Source of the DNA: Aggregatimonas sangjinii
GTDB lineage: Bacteria; Bacteroidota; Bacteroidia; Flavobacteriales; Flavobacteriaceae
Direction: 5' to 3'
Assembly (NCBI RefSeq): GCF_005943945.1
Contig: NZ_CP040710.1
Location: 1,871,001-1,935,000, forward strand
DNA: 64,000 bases
Positions 53,397-63,096 of this stretch are shown here, one piece after another. Below the pieces are notes generated by a model. It was not told the origin of the DNA. It saw nothing but the letters and a program-made list of their open reading frames with translations, and did not search any database. Both the position numbers and the translations under genes were made by a program. Each line of letters starts with the position of its first letter. Position 1 is the stretch's first letter.

Positions 53397-54671
53397 ATGA
53401 ATAGATTAGTAGTGTGGACATTAGTGTTGGCCGGAGTTACGGTTACGGCACAAGGTCCGAATTTGGAAAAAGACTACGGTGCCATTGAAAGTAAGGTGGT
53501 AGAGTGGCGAAGAGACATCCATCAAAACCCTGAATTGGGTAATCGCGAATTCAAAACGGCGGAAAAAATTGCCGATCATTTAAAATCCCTGGGCATCGAA
53601 GTACAAACGGGAGTAGCCCACACTGGGGTCGTAGGGCTTCTTAAAGGAAATAGTCCCGGAAAGGTAATCGCGCTCCGGGCCGATATAGATGCTTTGCCCG
53701 TTACCGAGCGTAATGACCTGTCTTTCAAGTCTACGATAACTTCTGAATTTATGGGCGAAAAAGTAGGGGTTATGCATGCCTGCGGCCATGATACCCATAC
53801 CGCCATTTTGATGGGCGTTGCCGAAGTATTGTCTAAAAACAAGGACAAAATAAAGGGAACAGTCAAGTTTATCTTTCAACCCTCTGAAGAAGGCCCTCCG
53901 CCGGGTGAAGAAGGTGGAGCCCTATTAATGGTAAAGGAAGGCGTTATGGAAAATCCGAAAGTAGATGCGATTTTCGGGCTACATATCAATTCTCAGACCC
54001 CGGTAGGCGTAATAAAATACAAATCTGGTGGCACGATGGCGGCAGCCCAAAGCTTTACCATTAATGTAAAAGGAAAACAAAGTCACGGTTCGCAACCCTG
54101 GTCCGGTGTCGATCCCATATTGATCAGTGCCAAGATTATTGATGGCTTACAAACGATCATCAGCAGGGAAACCGAACTGACCAATGAGGCTGCGGTTATC
54201 ACGGTAGGTAAGATTAAAAGCGGGGTACGCTTCAATATCATTCCTGAAAGCGCCGAAATGATCGGGACGATTCGCACGTTGGACTATGATATGAAAGATA
54301 AACTGAACAAGCGTATGGTCGAGATGGTCGAGACAATTGCCAAAGCATATGGCGGAACGGCCACTTGTGAAATCAAGGATGCTACAGAGATCACGTATAA
54401 CGAACCTGCCCTGGTCGACCAAATGCTACCCACCATGCAACGGGTGGCGGGAGCTGAAAACGTGCAGACGCAAAAGGCGATAACGGGCGCAGAGGATTTC
54501 TCATATTTTCAAAAAGAAGCACCCGGGTTTTTCTTCTTCCTAGGCGGAATGACGCCCGGGAATACGGAATCGTTCCCACATCACACCCCTGACTTTAAAA
54601 TTGACGATAGCGGTCTGATTTTAGGGGTAAAGACACTTACTGAAATGAGTTTGGATTATTTGAACAACTAA
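53397..54671 (+). CDS. Exported M20 family amidohydrolase
   Basis: 424 residues with a signal peptide (MNRLVVWTLVLAGVTVTAQ) and the M20D metal-binding motifs: MHACGHDTHTAILMG (Asp, His), FQPSEEGPPPGEEGGALLM (Glu) and FGLHINSQTPVGVI. The dimerisation (lid) domain is ~200-310 and the C-terminal metal residue is in FPHHTPDF. The family hydrolyses N-acyl amino acids or peptides (hippurate or IAA-amino acid type). It is periplasmic and probably co-transcribed with the DsrE-like gene. Confidence 0.93.
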   Translation: MNRLVVWTLVLAGVTVTAQGPNLEKDYGAIESKVVEWRRDIHQNPELGNREFKTAEKIADHLKSLGIEVQTGVAHTGVVGLLKGNSPGKVIALRADIDALPVTERNDLSFKSTITSEFMGEKVGVMHACGHDTHTAILMGVAEVLSKNKDKIKGTVKFIFQPSEEGPPPGEEGGALLMVKEGVMENPKVDAIFGLHINSQTPVGVIKYKSGGTMAAAQSFTINVKGKQSHGSQPWSGVDPILISAKIIDGLQTIISRETELTNEAAVITVGKIKSGVRFNIIPESAEMIGTIRTLDYDMKDKLNKRMVEMVETIAKAYGGTATCEIKDATEITYNEPALVDQMLPTMQRVAGAENVQTQKAITGAEDFSYFQKEAPGFFFFLGGMTPGNTESFPHHTPDFKIDDSGLILGVKTLTEMSLDYLNN

Positions 54672-54744
54672 ATTCAACGTTCAAGGATAAGGATTCAAAG
54701 TCGGTTTTCACCGATTTTGGATCCTTACCTTAAAATCAACTGTG

Positions 54745-56316
54745 ATGGATACGGTTCTGAATACACTTTCGAGTTTTCCTTGGTGGGCATGGGTACTTTT
54801 GGCACTTCTTGCTGTTGCCATTAGGGATGTTTTCTTTCAACGGGCACATACGATATCGCATAATTTTCCCGTAGTGGGGCATTTACGCTATTGGCTGGAA
54901 AGTATCGGCCCCGAGATGCGGCAATATTTTGTCGCGAACAACCGCGAGGAACTTCCTTTTAATCGTATCGAGCGCGGTTGGATTTATGCTTCGGCAAAAA
55001 AGGAAAACAACTACGAGGGCTTTGGTACCGATCGTGATATTTATGCACATCAGCATATTTTTATTAAAAATCGGATGATGGCCTATTCCTTACCGGAAAA
55101 TCATCCGAACGAAGCGAATCAGAGCTTTGTTCCTTGCGCCAAGGTCATGGGCTTGTACAATAAGCGAGCAAAACCATTCAGACCGGCCTCCATAATCAAT
55201 GTTTCCGCAATGAGTTTTGGTTCGCTCTCCGCTGCGGCGGTCGAAGCAATGAACAAGGGGGTACTAAAATCCGGAGCGTATCATAATACAGGGGAGGGCG
55301 GACTCTCCTCTTATCACAAACAAGGTGGGGATGTCGTTTTTCATTTTGGAACCGGCTATTTCGGAGTACGGTCAAAAGACGGCAATTTTTCCATGGAAAA
55401 AATGAAACAATTGGTTGCCGATAATCCTTGCATTAAGGCCATAGAGATAAAACTTTCGCAAGGGGCGAAGCCGGGCAAAGGCGGTGTATTACCGGGAGCT
55501 AAAATCACTCCGGAAATCGCGGAAATCAGAGGGGTCGAAGTTGGAAAAGACGTGCTTTCCCCTGCAACCCATAAAGCCTTCGACAACGTGGCCGAGTTAA
55601 TGCGATTAATAGAGAATATCGCCGAAGAAACCGGACTGCCCGTGGGAATAAAAGGTGCCATAGGAAAGCTGGATCAATGGGAAGAATTAGCCGATATGAT
55701 GCTGGCAACAGGCCATGGGCCGGATTTTATTGCGGTAGACGGTGGTGAAGGTGGCACGGGAGCGGCTCCTCCATCTTTTGCCGACCACGTTTCATTACCG
55801 TGGATCTATGGCTTCTCTAGTTTGTACAAGGTTTTTCAGAAAAGAAACCTGACCGATCGCATCGTATTCGTAGGGAGTGGTAAATTGGGGTTTCCCGGGA
55901 AGGCGGCAATGGCCTTTGCCATGGGTGTCGATTGCATTAATGTAGCGCGTGAGGCCATGATGAGCATCGGCTGTATTCAGGCACAGATTTGCCATACGAA
56001 CAAATGTCCGGCCGGTATCGCCACACAGAGCAAATGGCGACAAGGCGGAATAGACATTCCCTTAAAATCCGACAGATTGGCACAATACTTCAAGACTTTC
56101 CGAAAAGAATTTCTGGAAATTACACACGCTGCTGGTTACGAACATCCCTGTCAGTTTACCATGAGCGATGTACAGGTGAACGTAGATGATTCCGAATTGA
56201 GTAGGGACTTGAAGTCTACCTACGGATATGAGAAGACCCCCGTTGCCTTTGAGTCGGTCTCCCGTTTACAACATTGTGAATATCTCGGTGGACGGTATTT
56301 CGAAAAAACTGCTTAA
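54745..56316 (+). CDS. FMN-binding glutamate synthase-family protein
   Basis: 523-residue protein of the GltB2-like family with one N-terminal membrane segment (FPWWAWVLLALLAVAIRDVF). The FMN-binding barrel is marked by MSFGSLSAAAVEAMNKG, HNTGEGGLSSYHKQGGDVVF, KPGKGGVLPGAKITPEIAEI and VDGGEGGTGAAPPSF. A cysteine cluster CIQAQICHTNKCPAGIATQ may bind an Fe-S centre. It lacks the amidotransferase domain of GltB, so it is a stand-alone flavoprotein; its reaction is not known in this family. I use the ATG at 54745, one codon after an in-frame GTG. It ends 51 bp before the degenerate OmpA paralogue start. Confidence 0.9.
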   Translation: MDTVLNTLSSFPWWAWVLLALLAVAIRDVFFQRAHTISHNFPVVGHLRYWLESIGPEMRQYFVANNREELPFNRIERGWIYASAKKENNYEGFGTDRDIYAHQHIFIKNRMMAYSLPENHPNEANQSFVPCAKVMGLYNKRAKPFRPASIINVSAMSFGSLSAAAVEAMNKGVLKSGAYHNTGEGGLSSYHKQGGDVVFHFGTGYFGVRSKDGNFSMEKMKQLVADNPCIKAIEIKLSQGAKPGKGGVLPGAKITPEIAEIRGVEVGKDVLSPATHKAFDNVAELMRLIENIAEETGLPVGIKGAIGKLDQWEELADMMLATGHGPDFIAVDGGEGGTGAAPPSFADHVSLPWIYGFSSLYKVFQKRNLTDRIVFVGSGKLGFPGKAAMAFAMGVDCINVAREAMMSIGCIQAQICHTNKCPAGIATQSKWRQGGIDIPLKSDRLAQYFKTFRKEFLEITHAAGYEHPCQFTMSDVQVNVDDSELSRDLKSTYGYEKTPVAFESVSRLQHCEYLGGRYFEKTA

Positions 56317-56321
56317 TAGCA

Positions 56322-56329
56322 TACTTTTG
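56322..56329 (+). promoter_or_regulatory. -7 box (TACTTTTG) upstream of the OmpA-like paralogue
   Basis: Exact TAnnTTTG match 38 bp before the ATG at 56368, directly behind the previous stop. Confidence 0.55.
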
Positions 56330-56367
56330 TGTTGGATGTTTCAAAATCTAACCCAAAAGTCTATCCC

Positions 56368-57141
56368 ATGAAAAGAATATTACCCTTGCTTGTGTTATGT
56401 ATCGTCTCATCTTCTTCGGTATTCGGACAAAAAAAAAGTGAGTTATTGACTAAAATCGAAGTGCTCAAATTTGAACGGGATTCCGTAAAAGCATTGGTGG
56501 CCGATGCGGAAAGAAACGAGAGACTCAGTACGGCTAGGGCCAAATCCTTACAATCACAGGTCACCGAATTGCAGGATGCCAATGCCTCCCTACTCAAGAA
56601 CCTAAATAGTTTTGCAACGGTGTCGACAAAGAATTCCGAAAATGTGAATTTAGCGATGGCAAGCCTACAGGTCAAAGAAGCTCAGTTAAAAGGAATCAAC
56701 GATGCCATTGCCAAGAACGACTCGACAGCAATAGTGGTACTTACCAATGCCAAACAGGCCTTAGGCGAAGATGCCAAAATAGGTGTATCTAACGGGGCCG
56801 TACTGATTTCCACCGACCTTACCTCGCTCTTCGGTAGCGATAGTGAAACGACAATAAGTACCGAGGCGGAACCTTGGATACAACAAATAGGTCAAATCCT
56901 GAAATTGAATCCTGAAATGGCGGTTACTATCGAAGGATTGAGTATGACCGGGGATTTAAACCTCCCGGCCCAGCAGTCCGCTGCCGTAGGGAGTGCCTTG
57001 CAAAAACTTGAAATCGATCCAGATCGGATTACGACATTGGGAAAGGATGGAAACCTTAAAGAAGGTATCGTCATCAAAATTCATCCTAAATACGATGATT
57101 TTTACATGATGGTAAAAGAGAATATGAAGAACGGCAACTAG
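56368..57141 (+). CDS. Degenerate OmpA-like paralogue, secreted and non-lipidated
   Basis: 257 residues: a cleavable signal (to VFGQ), a coiled coil (~25-125) and a C-terminal OmpA-like domain. It aligns with the OmpA lipoprotein of this window: NASLLKNLNSFATVSTKNSE with NQELINNMGNLTTLTTKGAE, GINDAIAKNDS with KLNDAITRRDS, and IDQFYSMIEEGMKDP with YDDFYMMVKENMKNG. But GHTDD becomes GLSMT, the Asp of NWDLSTKRA is gone (NLPAQQSAA), and NRRTR is replaced by KEGIV. Peptidoglycan binding is therefore unlikely. The lipobox is also lost. A frame start at 56329 is less likely than 56368, where the signal begins. Confidence 0.8.
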   Translation: MKRILPLLVLCIVSSSSVFGQKKSELLTKIEVLKFERDSVKALVADAERNERLSTARAKSLQSQVTELQDANASLLKNLNSFATVSTKNSENVNLAMASLQVKEAQLKGINDAIAKNDSTAIVVLTNAKQALGEDAKIGVSNGAVLISTDLTSLFGSDSETTISTEAEPWIQQIGQILKLNPEMAVTIEGLSMTGDLNLPAQQSAAVGSALQKLEIDPDRITTLGKDGNLKEGIVIKIHPKYDDFYMMVKENMKNGN

Positions 57142-57232
57142 GAACCCTTTAGCAATATACTTTTTGTAAGAATCCAACGTTCTAAAATCGTCAAACCAGC
57201 CCATTCTCAAAACAGGCTAAACCATACCAAAA

Positions 57233-57751
57233 ATGAACGGAGACGAAATACTACAAATGTTCGGATTTTTATTACCTGCGGTGGTCACCGGGGTTGTCGC
57301 TTTCTACTTCTTTAAAATGCATACCAAAAACGAAGAAGGGCGTAGACGCTACCTGCTTCAAAAAGACACCAAGCAGCATACGGTACCCGTACGTTTGCAG
57401 GCCTATGAACGAATGGCGCTGTTTTTAGAGCGAATTGCCATCCCGAGTTTGGTAGTAAGAGTGGCACCCAAATCGTCGGATAAAGGCGCTTATGAAAATC
57501 TTTTGATCAGTAGTATCGAAAAGGAATTTGAGCACAACTTATCGCAACAGATATACATGACCGACGAATGTTGGAATGTGATTAAAGCCGCCAAAAGTGC
57601 CACCATTCAAATGATACGGAAAGCAGGCATGAGCGAAACCGATTCTGCAGATAAAATGCGTGAAGATGTTTTGACCGAAACAATGGACAAAGCCTCTCCG
57701 TCGGCAACTGCGCTATCTTTTGTCAAACGGGAAATTGCAACGCTTTGGTAG
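57233..57751 (+). CDS. Small membrane-anchored hypothetical protein (DUF7935-like)
   Basis: 172 residues with one N-terminal transmembrane helix (FGFLLPAVVTGVVAFYFF) and a cytoplasmic helical domain (RLQAYERMALFLERIAIPSL; SIEKEFEHNLSQQIYMTDEC; FVKREIATLW at the end). It resembles a conserved Flavobacteriia protein of unknown function; my DUF assignment is from memory and is tentative. It lies ~90 bp after the OmpA-like paralogue on the same strand. Confidence 0.78.
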   Translation: MNGDEILQMFGFLLPAVVTGVVAFYFFKMHTKNEEGRRRYLLQKDTKQHTVPVRLQAYERMALFLERIAIPSLVVRVAPKSSDKGAYENLLISSIEKEFEHNLSQQIYMTDECWNVIKAAKSATIQMIRKAGMSETDSADKMREDVLTETMDKASPSATALSFVKREIATLW

Positions 57752-57905
57752 GATAATCTTCGCGAGTAGACTATTAGAAGATAGGGAGAGGTCGGAACAA
57801 CCATCTGGGCGAGTGGCTTATAGTCCTTCGAAATTTAAAATTTATTGTTCAAAAATTCAGTTCGATTTTTATATCAACCACCTACTACCTGCCCCAAATT
57901 ATTAG

Positions 57906-58820
57906 CTACTCATGCTCATTCGGAGTAATAGGGTTTGTTTCCTCATTCTTGTTCTTGGCATAGAGATAACCCCGTTTCCACCAAAGGGTCATTTTATCCT
58001 TATCGAACACCAGGGAGTTGGTCGTTAAAATTGTTGGGGTATAATATAAATTGATGATAGCATTGTTTTGGTTGGCGACGAGCTTACCTATCCGGATATT
58101 CTGATGCTCGATACGGTCCAAAATAAAACTCAACATCGTCGTTAAGAGCTCAAACGGATTACGTGAGGGCATTCTGTTCATATAGTTCACCTCGGTATGC
58201 AAAACAACGACATCTACATGGGTAGCCCCCCTTCGAATAGCTTCCTCAATAGGTACGATACTACCCAAACCACCATCGGCGTATTCACAACCATTTTTTC
58301 TGACCAAACTCATGAATGGGGTGTAATTGGACGAAATCCATATCCAATCGCAAAATTCGTCGTAGCTGCAGTCATTAATGGATTTGTACTCAACCTGATT
58401 CAATGATAAATTGGAAACGGTTACGACCACATCGGCATGACTCGCCTTTATGGTATTGAATTCCTCGACGGTGATACTATTGCGTATGAGTTCCCGTAAG
58501 TTTTCACTTTCGCCAAAAGTCTTTTTCCCTTTGAGAAAATTCTTGAGCACATTCCAATGGTTCACCGAAATTTCATCAAAACCTTTTTTCTTTTTGAGGA
58601 TAAAAGGGTCACTGTTGAAAATACTTTTTTGGTTGACATTGGAATAGATGTCCTTGATTTTGCCCAATTTGCCCAAGGCCAAATGCGATATCAACAAACT
58701 TCCCGTAGAAGTGCCTACGAATAAATCATATTTGTTGCCAGCTTCTTGAATAAGAAATTGGGCAACACCACCGGCAAAGGCTCCTTTACTACCTCCTCCC
58801 GATATGACCAATGCCCTCAT
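57906..58820 (-). CDS. Patatin-like phospholipase
   Basis: 304 residues with the patatin Ser-Asp dyad: the oxyanion loop SGGGSKGAFAGG, nucleophile Ser38 in GTSTGS, and Asp182 in ADGG. It is likely to be a cytoplasmic or membrane-associated acyl hydrolase; the lipid substrate is unknown. The C-terminal ~100 residues (MNRMPSRNPFELLTTMLSFI) complete a slightly long domain. It begins one base after the M1 peptidase gene stop, so the two are co-transcribed. Confidence 0.93.
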   Translation of the reverse strand: MRALVISGGGSKGAFAGGVAQFLIQEAGNKYDLFVGTSTGSLLISHLALGKLGKIKDIYSNVNQKSIFNSDPFILKKKKGFDEISVNHWNVLKNFLKGKKTFGESENLRELIRNSITVEEFNTIKASHADVVVTVSNLSLNQVEYKSINDCSYDEFCDWIWISSNYTPFMSLVRKNGCEYADGGLGSIVPIEEAIRRGATHVDVVVLHTEVNYMNRMPSRNPFELLTTMLSFILDRIEHQNIRIGKLVANQNNAIINLYYTPTILTTNSLVFDKDKMTLWWKRGYLYAKNKNEETNPITPNEHE

Positions 58821-58821
58821 A

Positions 58822-60897
58822 TTATTTCAATTTGGTTTGAATATAACGCAATTCCTCCGGCTTTAGTTCAGGAACCAAAGCCGTAATCCGTTCTTTATAG
58901 ACTTCGTCTTCAAGCAAATCGTCCAAAAGTGCGCGCGCAAATTTTTTAAATTGCCACGCATGATGGTTGGTGGCTTGAATCAGGTCCAACAGGTTTTGCT
59001 CGGTAAAGCCAAAGACCTCTTTTAAGTATTGAAAGGCGGTTTGGCGTATTTCGAAGGAATACCGAGGACTGGTATAAGCGCTTAACTCATCAAAATATTG
59101 CTTCGTCATACGACCGTTATAACCTTCGGTCAACGTGGCCAAAGTCAACCAAAGTAAGCGGACATTCTTGTCGGGCAGACCTATAATATCTTTCGTGACG
59201 TCTAAATAGCTTGAACGATATTCAGGATAGGTCGACCAAAGTTGAATCAGCGCGTTTTCGACGGTTATATAACTTTTATCATTTAATAACGTCTCATAGT
59301 CCGCTTTTGAAAGTGATTTTATATCGTCGAACTTCGCCAATTCTTGTCGAACGGGTAAAGAGTCGGCAGCAAAGGCTTTTTCGATGATTTCCTGTGGTAA
59401 ATTCCGCGAATAATTCGCTAAAATGTATTTTTTGAGGTGAATGGAGTTCGTTTCGTTCCAATACCTCGAATAATCAATAGCATCGCTTTGCGCTTCCTTC
59501 AAATCGGCCTCCATATCAAATAAGGATTTCAGGGATCGTGAATTTTTTGCGAATTCCGATTTCACTTCCGTGGATGGCATCGTCGTACTTTCCAACCACT
59601 TTTTCCTGTAGTCGGATAAATCCGTTCTACCCGCTTTTTCCATCTCCTCAAGAAAATCTGAAACGGTCACGTTTTTAAATTGAAATTTTTCTAGGTACCG
59701 CTTTATTCCTTTCCGAAACGCCTTGTCCCCGATTTCGGCCCGTAACATATGTAACGCTAAAGCACCCTTTTCATAGAATATCAGGCTGCTTGCTTTTGGG
59801 TCTAACAAATGCTGCCCTTCCCCCCTAGCCTGTAATGACTCGAGCTCTTTGAAGGAACGATACAATTTCCATAAGTAATGGTCTATACCGAAAAGCTCTT
59901 TTTCGGCCAAATAGGCATAATAGGTTGCAAAACCCTCGTGTAACCAATGGTGATTCCCGTCTTTCTCGGTAACCAGATTACCGAACCATTGATGCGCCAT
60001 CTCATGTGCATTTACGTTTACGTAGTTCTTGTCGATGAATGCCGTGGAATCGATGACATAACCATCAGCAAAAATGGTCGCACCGGTATTCTCCATTCCG
60101 GCATATAAAAAATCATGAACCGGGATTTGCTTGTAATTTTGCCAAGGGTATGATACGCCGATTTCCTTTTCCAGAACGTCGAAAATCCTTTTGGTATACC
60201 GGTATGTAGGTTCCACTTTTAGACTGTCTTCGGGGTAATAATAATTTTGGATTGTAATGCCACTGGAAGAAGTCAATACATCTTTATCGTAATTCCCGAT
60301 AACAAAAGCTAAGAGATAACTGCTCATGGGTTTTTGCATATCGTACTCCCAAATTTTCACATTTTCGATCGATTCCTCGTTAACAAGACGACCATTAGCG
60401 ATTACTTTCAGCTCATTCGCTACGCTAATAGAAAGATCAAACTCGACTTTCTCTTGCATGTTATCAAAACTTGGTAGCCAATAACTAGTATACTTCCCCT
60501 GCCCTTGTGTCCAGATTTGTTCGTTGCCTGCTATAGTATCGTCCCATCCAGAAAAGTAAACCGTTTGTTTTGGTGTACATGCAAACTCCAATCGTAAGGT
60601 ATGAGAGCTTCCTTTTATAAACGAATCGTAAATGACAATTTTCTTTTCATCGTAATGATACTCAGCATTGTGTTTATTTAAGGTGACTGAGGAAAATTTC
60701 ATGTTTTTCGCATCCAAAAAAATAGAATCGACATTTTTTCGCACTTCAAAGATGTACTCCACATGTCCCTCTATGGATTTCTCTTCGGTGCTGGGAAATA
60801 TCATGGCTTTTCCCAAGATAAAATCAACTTTTTCCTGATGCTGGGCAGTCCCCTGAAAAGGGATACAAATTAAAATGAAAATTAAAAGATGTTTCAT
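58822..60897 (-). CDS. M1 family aminopeptidase, exported
   Basis: 691-residue gluzincin with a signal peptide (to GTAQ). The exopeptidase loop GMENTG is at 267-272, zinc motif HEMAH at 298-302 (Glu299 catalytic) and third ligand Glu321 in WLHEGFATYY. It removes N-terminal amino acids from peptides in the periplasm. The C-terminal ~200 residues form helical (HEAT-like) repeats. Its conserved active site contrasts with the degenerate relative at 34661-37510. A TAAATTTG box lies 25 bp upstream, and the patatin gene follows after one base. Confidence 0.95.
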   Translation of the reverse strand: MKHLLIFILICIPFQGTAQHQEKVDFILGKAMIFPSTEEKSIEGHVEYIFEVRKNVDSIFLDAKNMKFSSVTLNKHNAEYHYDEKKIVIYDSFIKGSSHTLRLEFACTPKQTVYFSGWDDTIAGNEQIWTQGQGKYTSYWLPSFDNMQEKVEFDLSISVANELKVIANGRLVNEESIENVKIWEYDMQKPMSSYLLAFVIGNYDKDVLTSSSGITIQNYYYPEDSLKVEPTYRYTKRIFDVLEKEIGVSYPWQNYKQIPVHDFLYAGMENTGATIFADGYVIDSTAFIDKNYVNVNAHEMAHQWFGNLVTEKDGNHHWLHEGFATYYAYLAEKELFGIDHYLWKLYRSFKELESLQARGEGQHLLDPKASSLIFYEKGALALHMLRAEIGDKAFRKGIKRYLEKFQFKNVTVSDFLEEMEKAGRTDLSDYRKKWLESTTMPSTEVKSEFAKNSRSLKSLFDMEADLKEAQSDAIDYSRYWNETNSIHLKKYILANYSRNLPQEIIEKAFAADSLPVRQELAKFDDIKSLSKADYETLLNDKSYITVENALIQLWSTYPEYRSSYLDVTKDIIGLPDKNVRLLWLTLATLTEGYNGRMTKQYFDELSAYTSPRYSFEIRQTAFQYLKEVFGFTEQNLLDLIQATNHHAWQFKKFARALLDDLLEDEVYKERITALVPELKPEELRYIQTKLK

Positions 60898-60922
60898 GCA
60901 GAGACGGATACAATTTCCGAAC

Positions 60923-60930
60923 CAAATTTA
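60923..60930 (-). promoter_or_regulatory. -7 box (TAAATTTG) upstream of the M1 peptidase gene
   Basis: Exact minus-strand TAnnTTTG match 25 bp upstream of the ATG at 60897. It lies in the 81-bp gap shared with divergent recG. Confidence 0.55.
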
Positions 60931-60978
60931 CCATTTTACTTTGTTGCAGTTGTATGGGCGAACCCCTAAATTCGTTTT

Positions 60979-63084
60979 ATGAATGCCAATGTACTGCAAA
61001 CACCGATTGTATATCTAAAAGGAGTCGGACCAAATAGGGCTGAAACCTTACAATCCGAATTGGGCATTCAAACCTATCAGGATCTGCTGAATCTCTTTCC
61101 AAATAGGTATCTAGACAAAACGAAATATTACAAGATTGCACAATTGCAACGCAGCAATGCCGAGGTTCAAATAGTTGGAAAAATCACCAATATCAAGACC
61201 ATCGAACAAAAAAAAGGAAAACGTCTGGTAGCCACTTTTGTAGATGATACGGGCAAAATGGATTTGGTGTGGTTTCGGGGCCAAAAGTGGCTCCGGGAAA
61301 ACCTGAAAATCAATGTGCCTTACGTGATTTTCGGAAAATGCAATTGGTACAATGGTATTTTTTCAATGCCACATCCGGAAATGGAGCTTTTATCGGAGCA
61401 TGAAAAAGGGTTGAAAATTGCGATGCAACCCATCTACCCCTCTACGGAAAAACTGAGTGCCAAGGGAATAACGAATAGGGCCATCAATAAATTGATGCAG
61501 CAACTGTTTATGGATACCAAGGGAAAATTTTCGGAAACCTTTTCCACTAGTATTTTGACGGAACTGAAACTACTGCCCAAGGCAGAGGCCATGTTCAACA
61601 TCCACTTTCCCAAAAATCTGGATTTGTTGGCAATGGCCCAGTTTCGTTTAAAGTTTGAAGAACTGTTCTATATTCAGCTGCAACTGTTGAGAAAAAATAT
61701 GCTGCGCAAGCAAAAAATCAAAGGCTATTGTTTTGACAAAGTCGGAACCCTTTTTAATAAATTTTATAAGCATCACTTACCCTTTGAATTGACGAACGCC
61801 CAAAAGCGGGTCATAAAAGAAATTCGTGCCGACCTGGGCAGCAATGCCCAAATGAATCGATTGCTGCAAGGAGATGTTGGTTCAGGAAAGACTATCGTTG
61901 CGGTCATGACCATGCTACTGGCCATCGACAATGGCTATCAAGCCTGTTTGATGGCCCCTACCGAAATACTGGCCAACCAGCATTACAACGGCATTAAGGA
62001 ATTATTGGAAGGTACCGGAGTAAGCTGCGCTTTATTGACCGGATCTATTAAAAAATCCGCGCGTAGACCCATTCACGAACAGTTGGAATCCGGAGAACTG
62101 CAGATACTGATCGGTACCCATGCGCTGTTGGAAGACAAGGTGCAATACCAAAACCTGGGACTCGCCATCGTAGACGAGCAGCATCGCTTTGGGGTAGCGC
62201 AACGTTCCAAATTATGGCATAAAAATGAGATTCCACCGCATATACTTGTGATGACGGCGACCCCAATCCCCCGCACCTTAGCGATGAGCTTGTATGGGGA
62301 TTTGGATATATCGGTCATCGATGAACTACCGCCGGGTAGAAAAGCGATCAAGACCGTACACCGTTATGATGCGAATCGCTTAAAGGTTTTCCGTTTTATA
62401 CGGGACGAAATCAAAAAAGGAAGACAAATCTATATCGTATACCCTCTCATTCAAGAATCGGAAGCGATGGATTATAAGGATTTAATGGATGGCTATGAGA
62501 GTATCGCAAGGGATTTTCCGCTCCCCGAATATCAGATTTCCATTGTACATGGCCAAATGAAACCTGCGGACAAGGATTATGAAATGGCACGGTTTGTAAG
62601 GGGAGAAACGCAGATTATGGTCGCCACTACGGTTATTGAAGTGGGCGTTAACGTCCCCAATGCCTCGGTAATGATCATTGAAAGTGCAGAACGTTTTGGT
62701 CTATCACAATTGCACCAACTGCGTGGTAGAGTCGGTCGCGGGGCAGATCAGAGCTTTTGCATATTAATGACCGGTCATAAATTATCGGCGGAAGCCAAGA
62801 CCCGATTGGAAACTATGGTACGTACCAACGACGGTTTTGAAATCGCTGAAGTAGATTTGCGACTGCGTGGACCTGGAGATATCATGGGCACCCAACAGAG
62901 CGGTGTACTCCACCTTAAAATTGCGGATATCATCAAAGACAATGATATTTTAAAAACGGCGCGGTATTACGCGATGCAAATGCTTAAAATCGATCCAGCT
63001 CTAGAAAAACCCGATAATTTGTTGATTAGGCATGCGTATTCGCAGTTGGTGAAGTACAAGAATATTTGGAATTATATAAGTTGA
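60979..63084 (+). CDS. recG: ATP-dependent DNA helicase RecG
   Basis: 701-residue branch-migration helicase acting on stalled forks and Holliday junctions. An N-terminal wedge domain (LKGVGPNRAETLQSELGIQT; OB-fold around QIVGKITNIKTIEQKKGKRL) precedes SF2 motifs: LLQGDVGSGKTIVAVMTML (I), AIVDEQHRFGVAQRSKL (II, DEQH), MTATPIPRTLAMSLYGDLDI (III), VATTVIEVGVNVPNASVMII (V) and QLRGRVGRGADQS (VI). Length is normal. It is convergent with the surface-protein gene, with only 12 bp between them. Confidence 0.97.
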   Translation: MNANVLQTPIVYLKGVGPNRAETLQSELGIQTYQDLLNLFPNRYLDKTKYYKIAQLQRSNAEVQIVGKITNIKTIEQKKGKRLVATFVDDTGKMDLVWFRGQKWLRENLKINVPYVIFGKCNWYNGIFSMPHPEMELLSEHEKGLKIAMQPIYPSTEKLSAKGITNRAINKLMQQLFMDTKGKFSETFSTSILTELKLLPKAEAMFNIHFPKNLDLLAMAQFRLKFEELFYIQLQLLRKNMLRKQKIKGYCFDKVGTLFNKFYKHHLPFELTNAQKRVIKEIRADLGSNAQMNRLLQGDVGSGKTIVAVMTMLLAIDNGYQACLMAPTEILANQHYNGIKELLEGTGVSCALLTGSIKKSARRPIHEQLESGELQILIGTHALLEDKVQYQNLGLAIVDEQHRFGVAQRSKLWHKNEIPPHILVMTATPIPRTLAMSLYGDLDISVIDELPPGRKAIKTVHRYDANRLKVFRFIRDEIKKGRQIYIVYPLIQESEAMDYKDLMDGYESIARDFPLPEYQISIVHGQMKPADKDYEMARFVRGETQIMVATTVIEVGVNVPNASVMIIESAERFGLSQLHQLRGRVGRGADQSFCILMTGHKLSAEAKTRLETMVRTNDGFEIAEVDLRLRGPGDIMGTQQSGVLHLKIADIIKDNDILKTARYYAMQMLKIDPALEKPDNLLIRHAYSQLVKYKNIWNYIS

Positions 63085-63096
63085 CCTTTAATGTAT

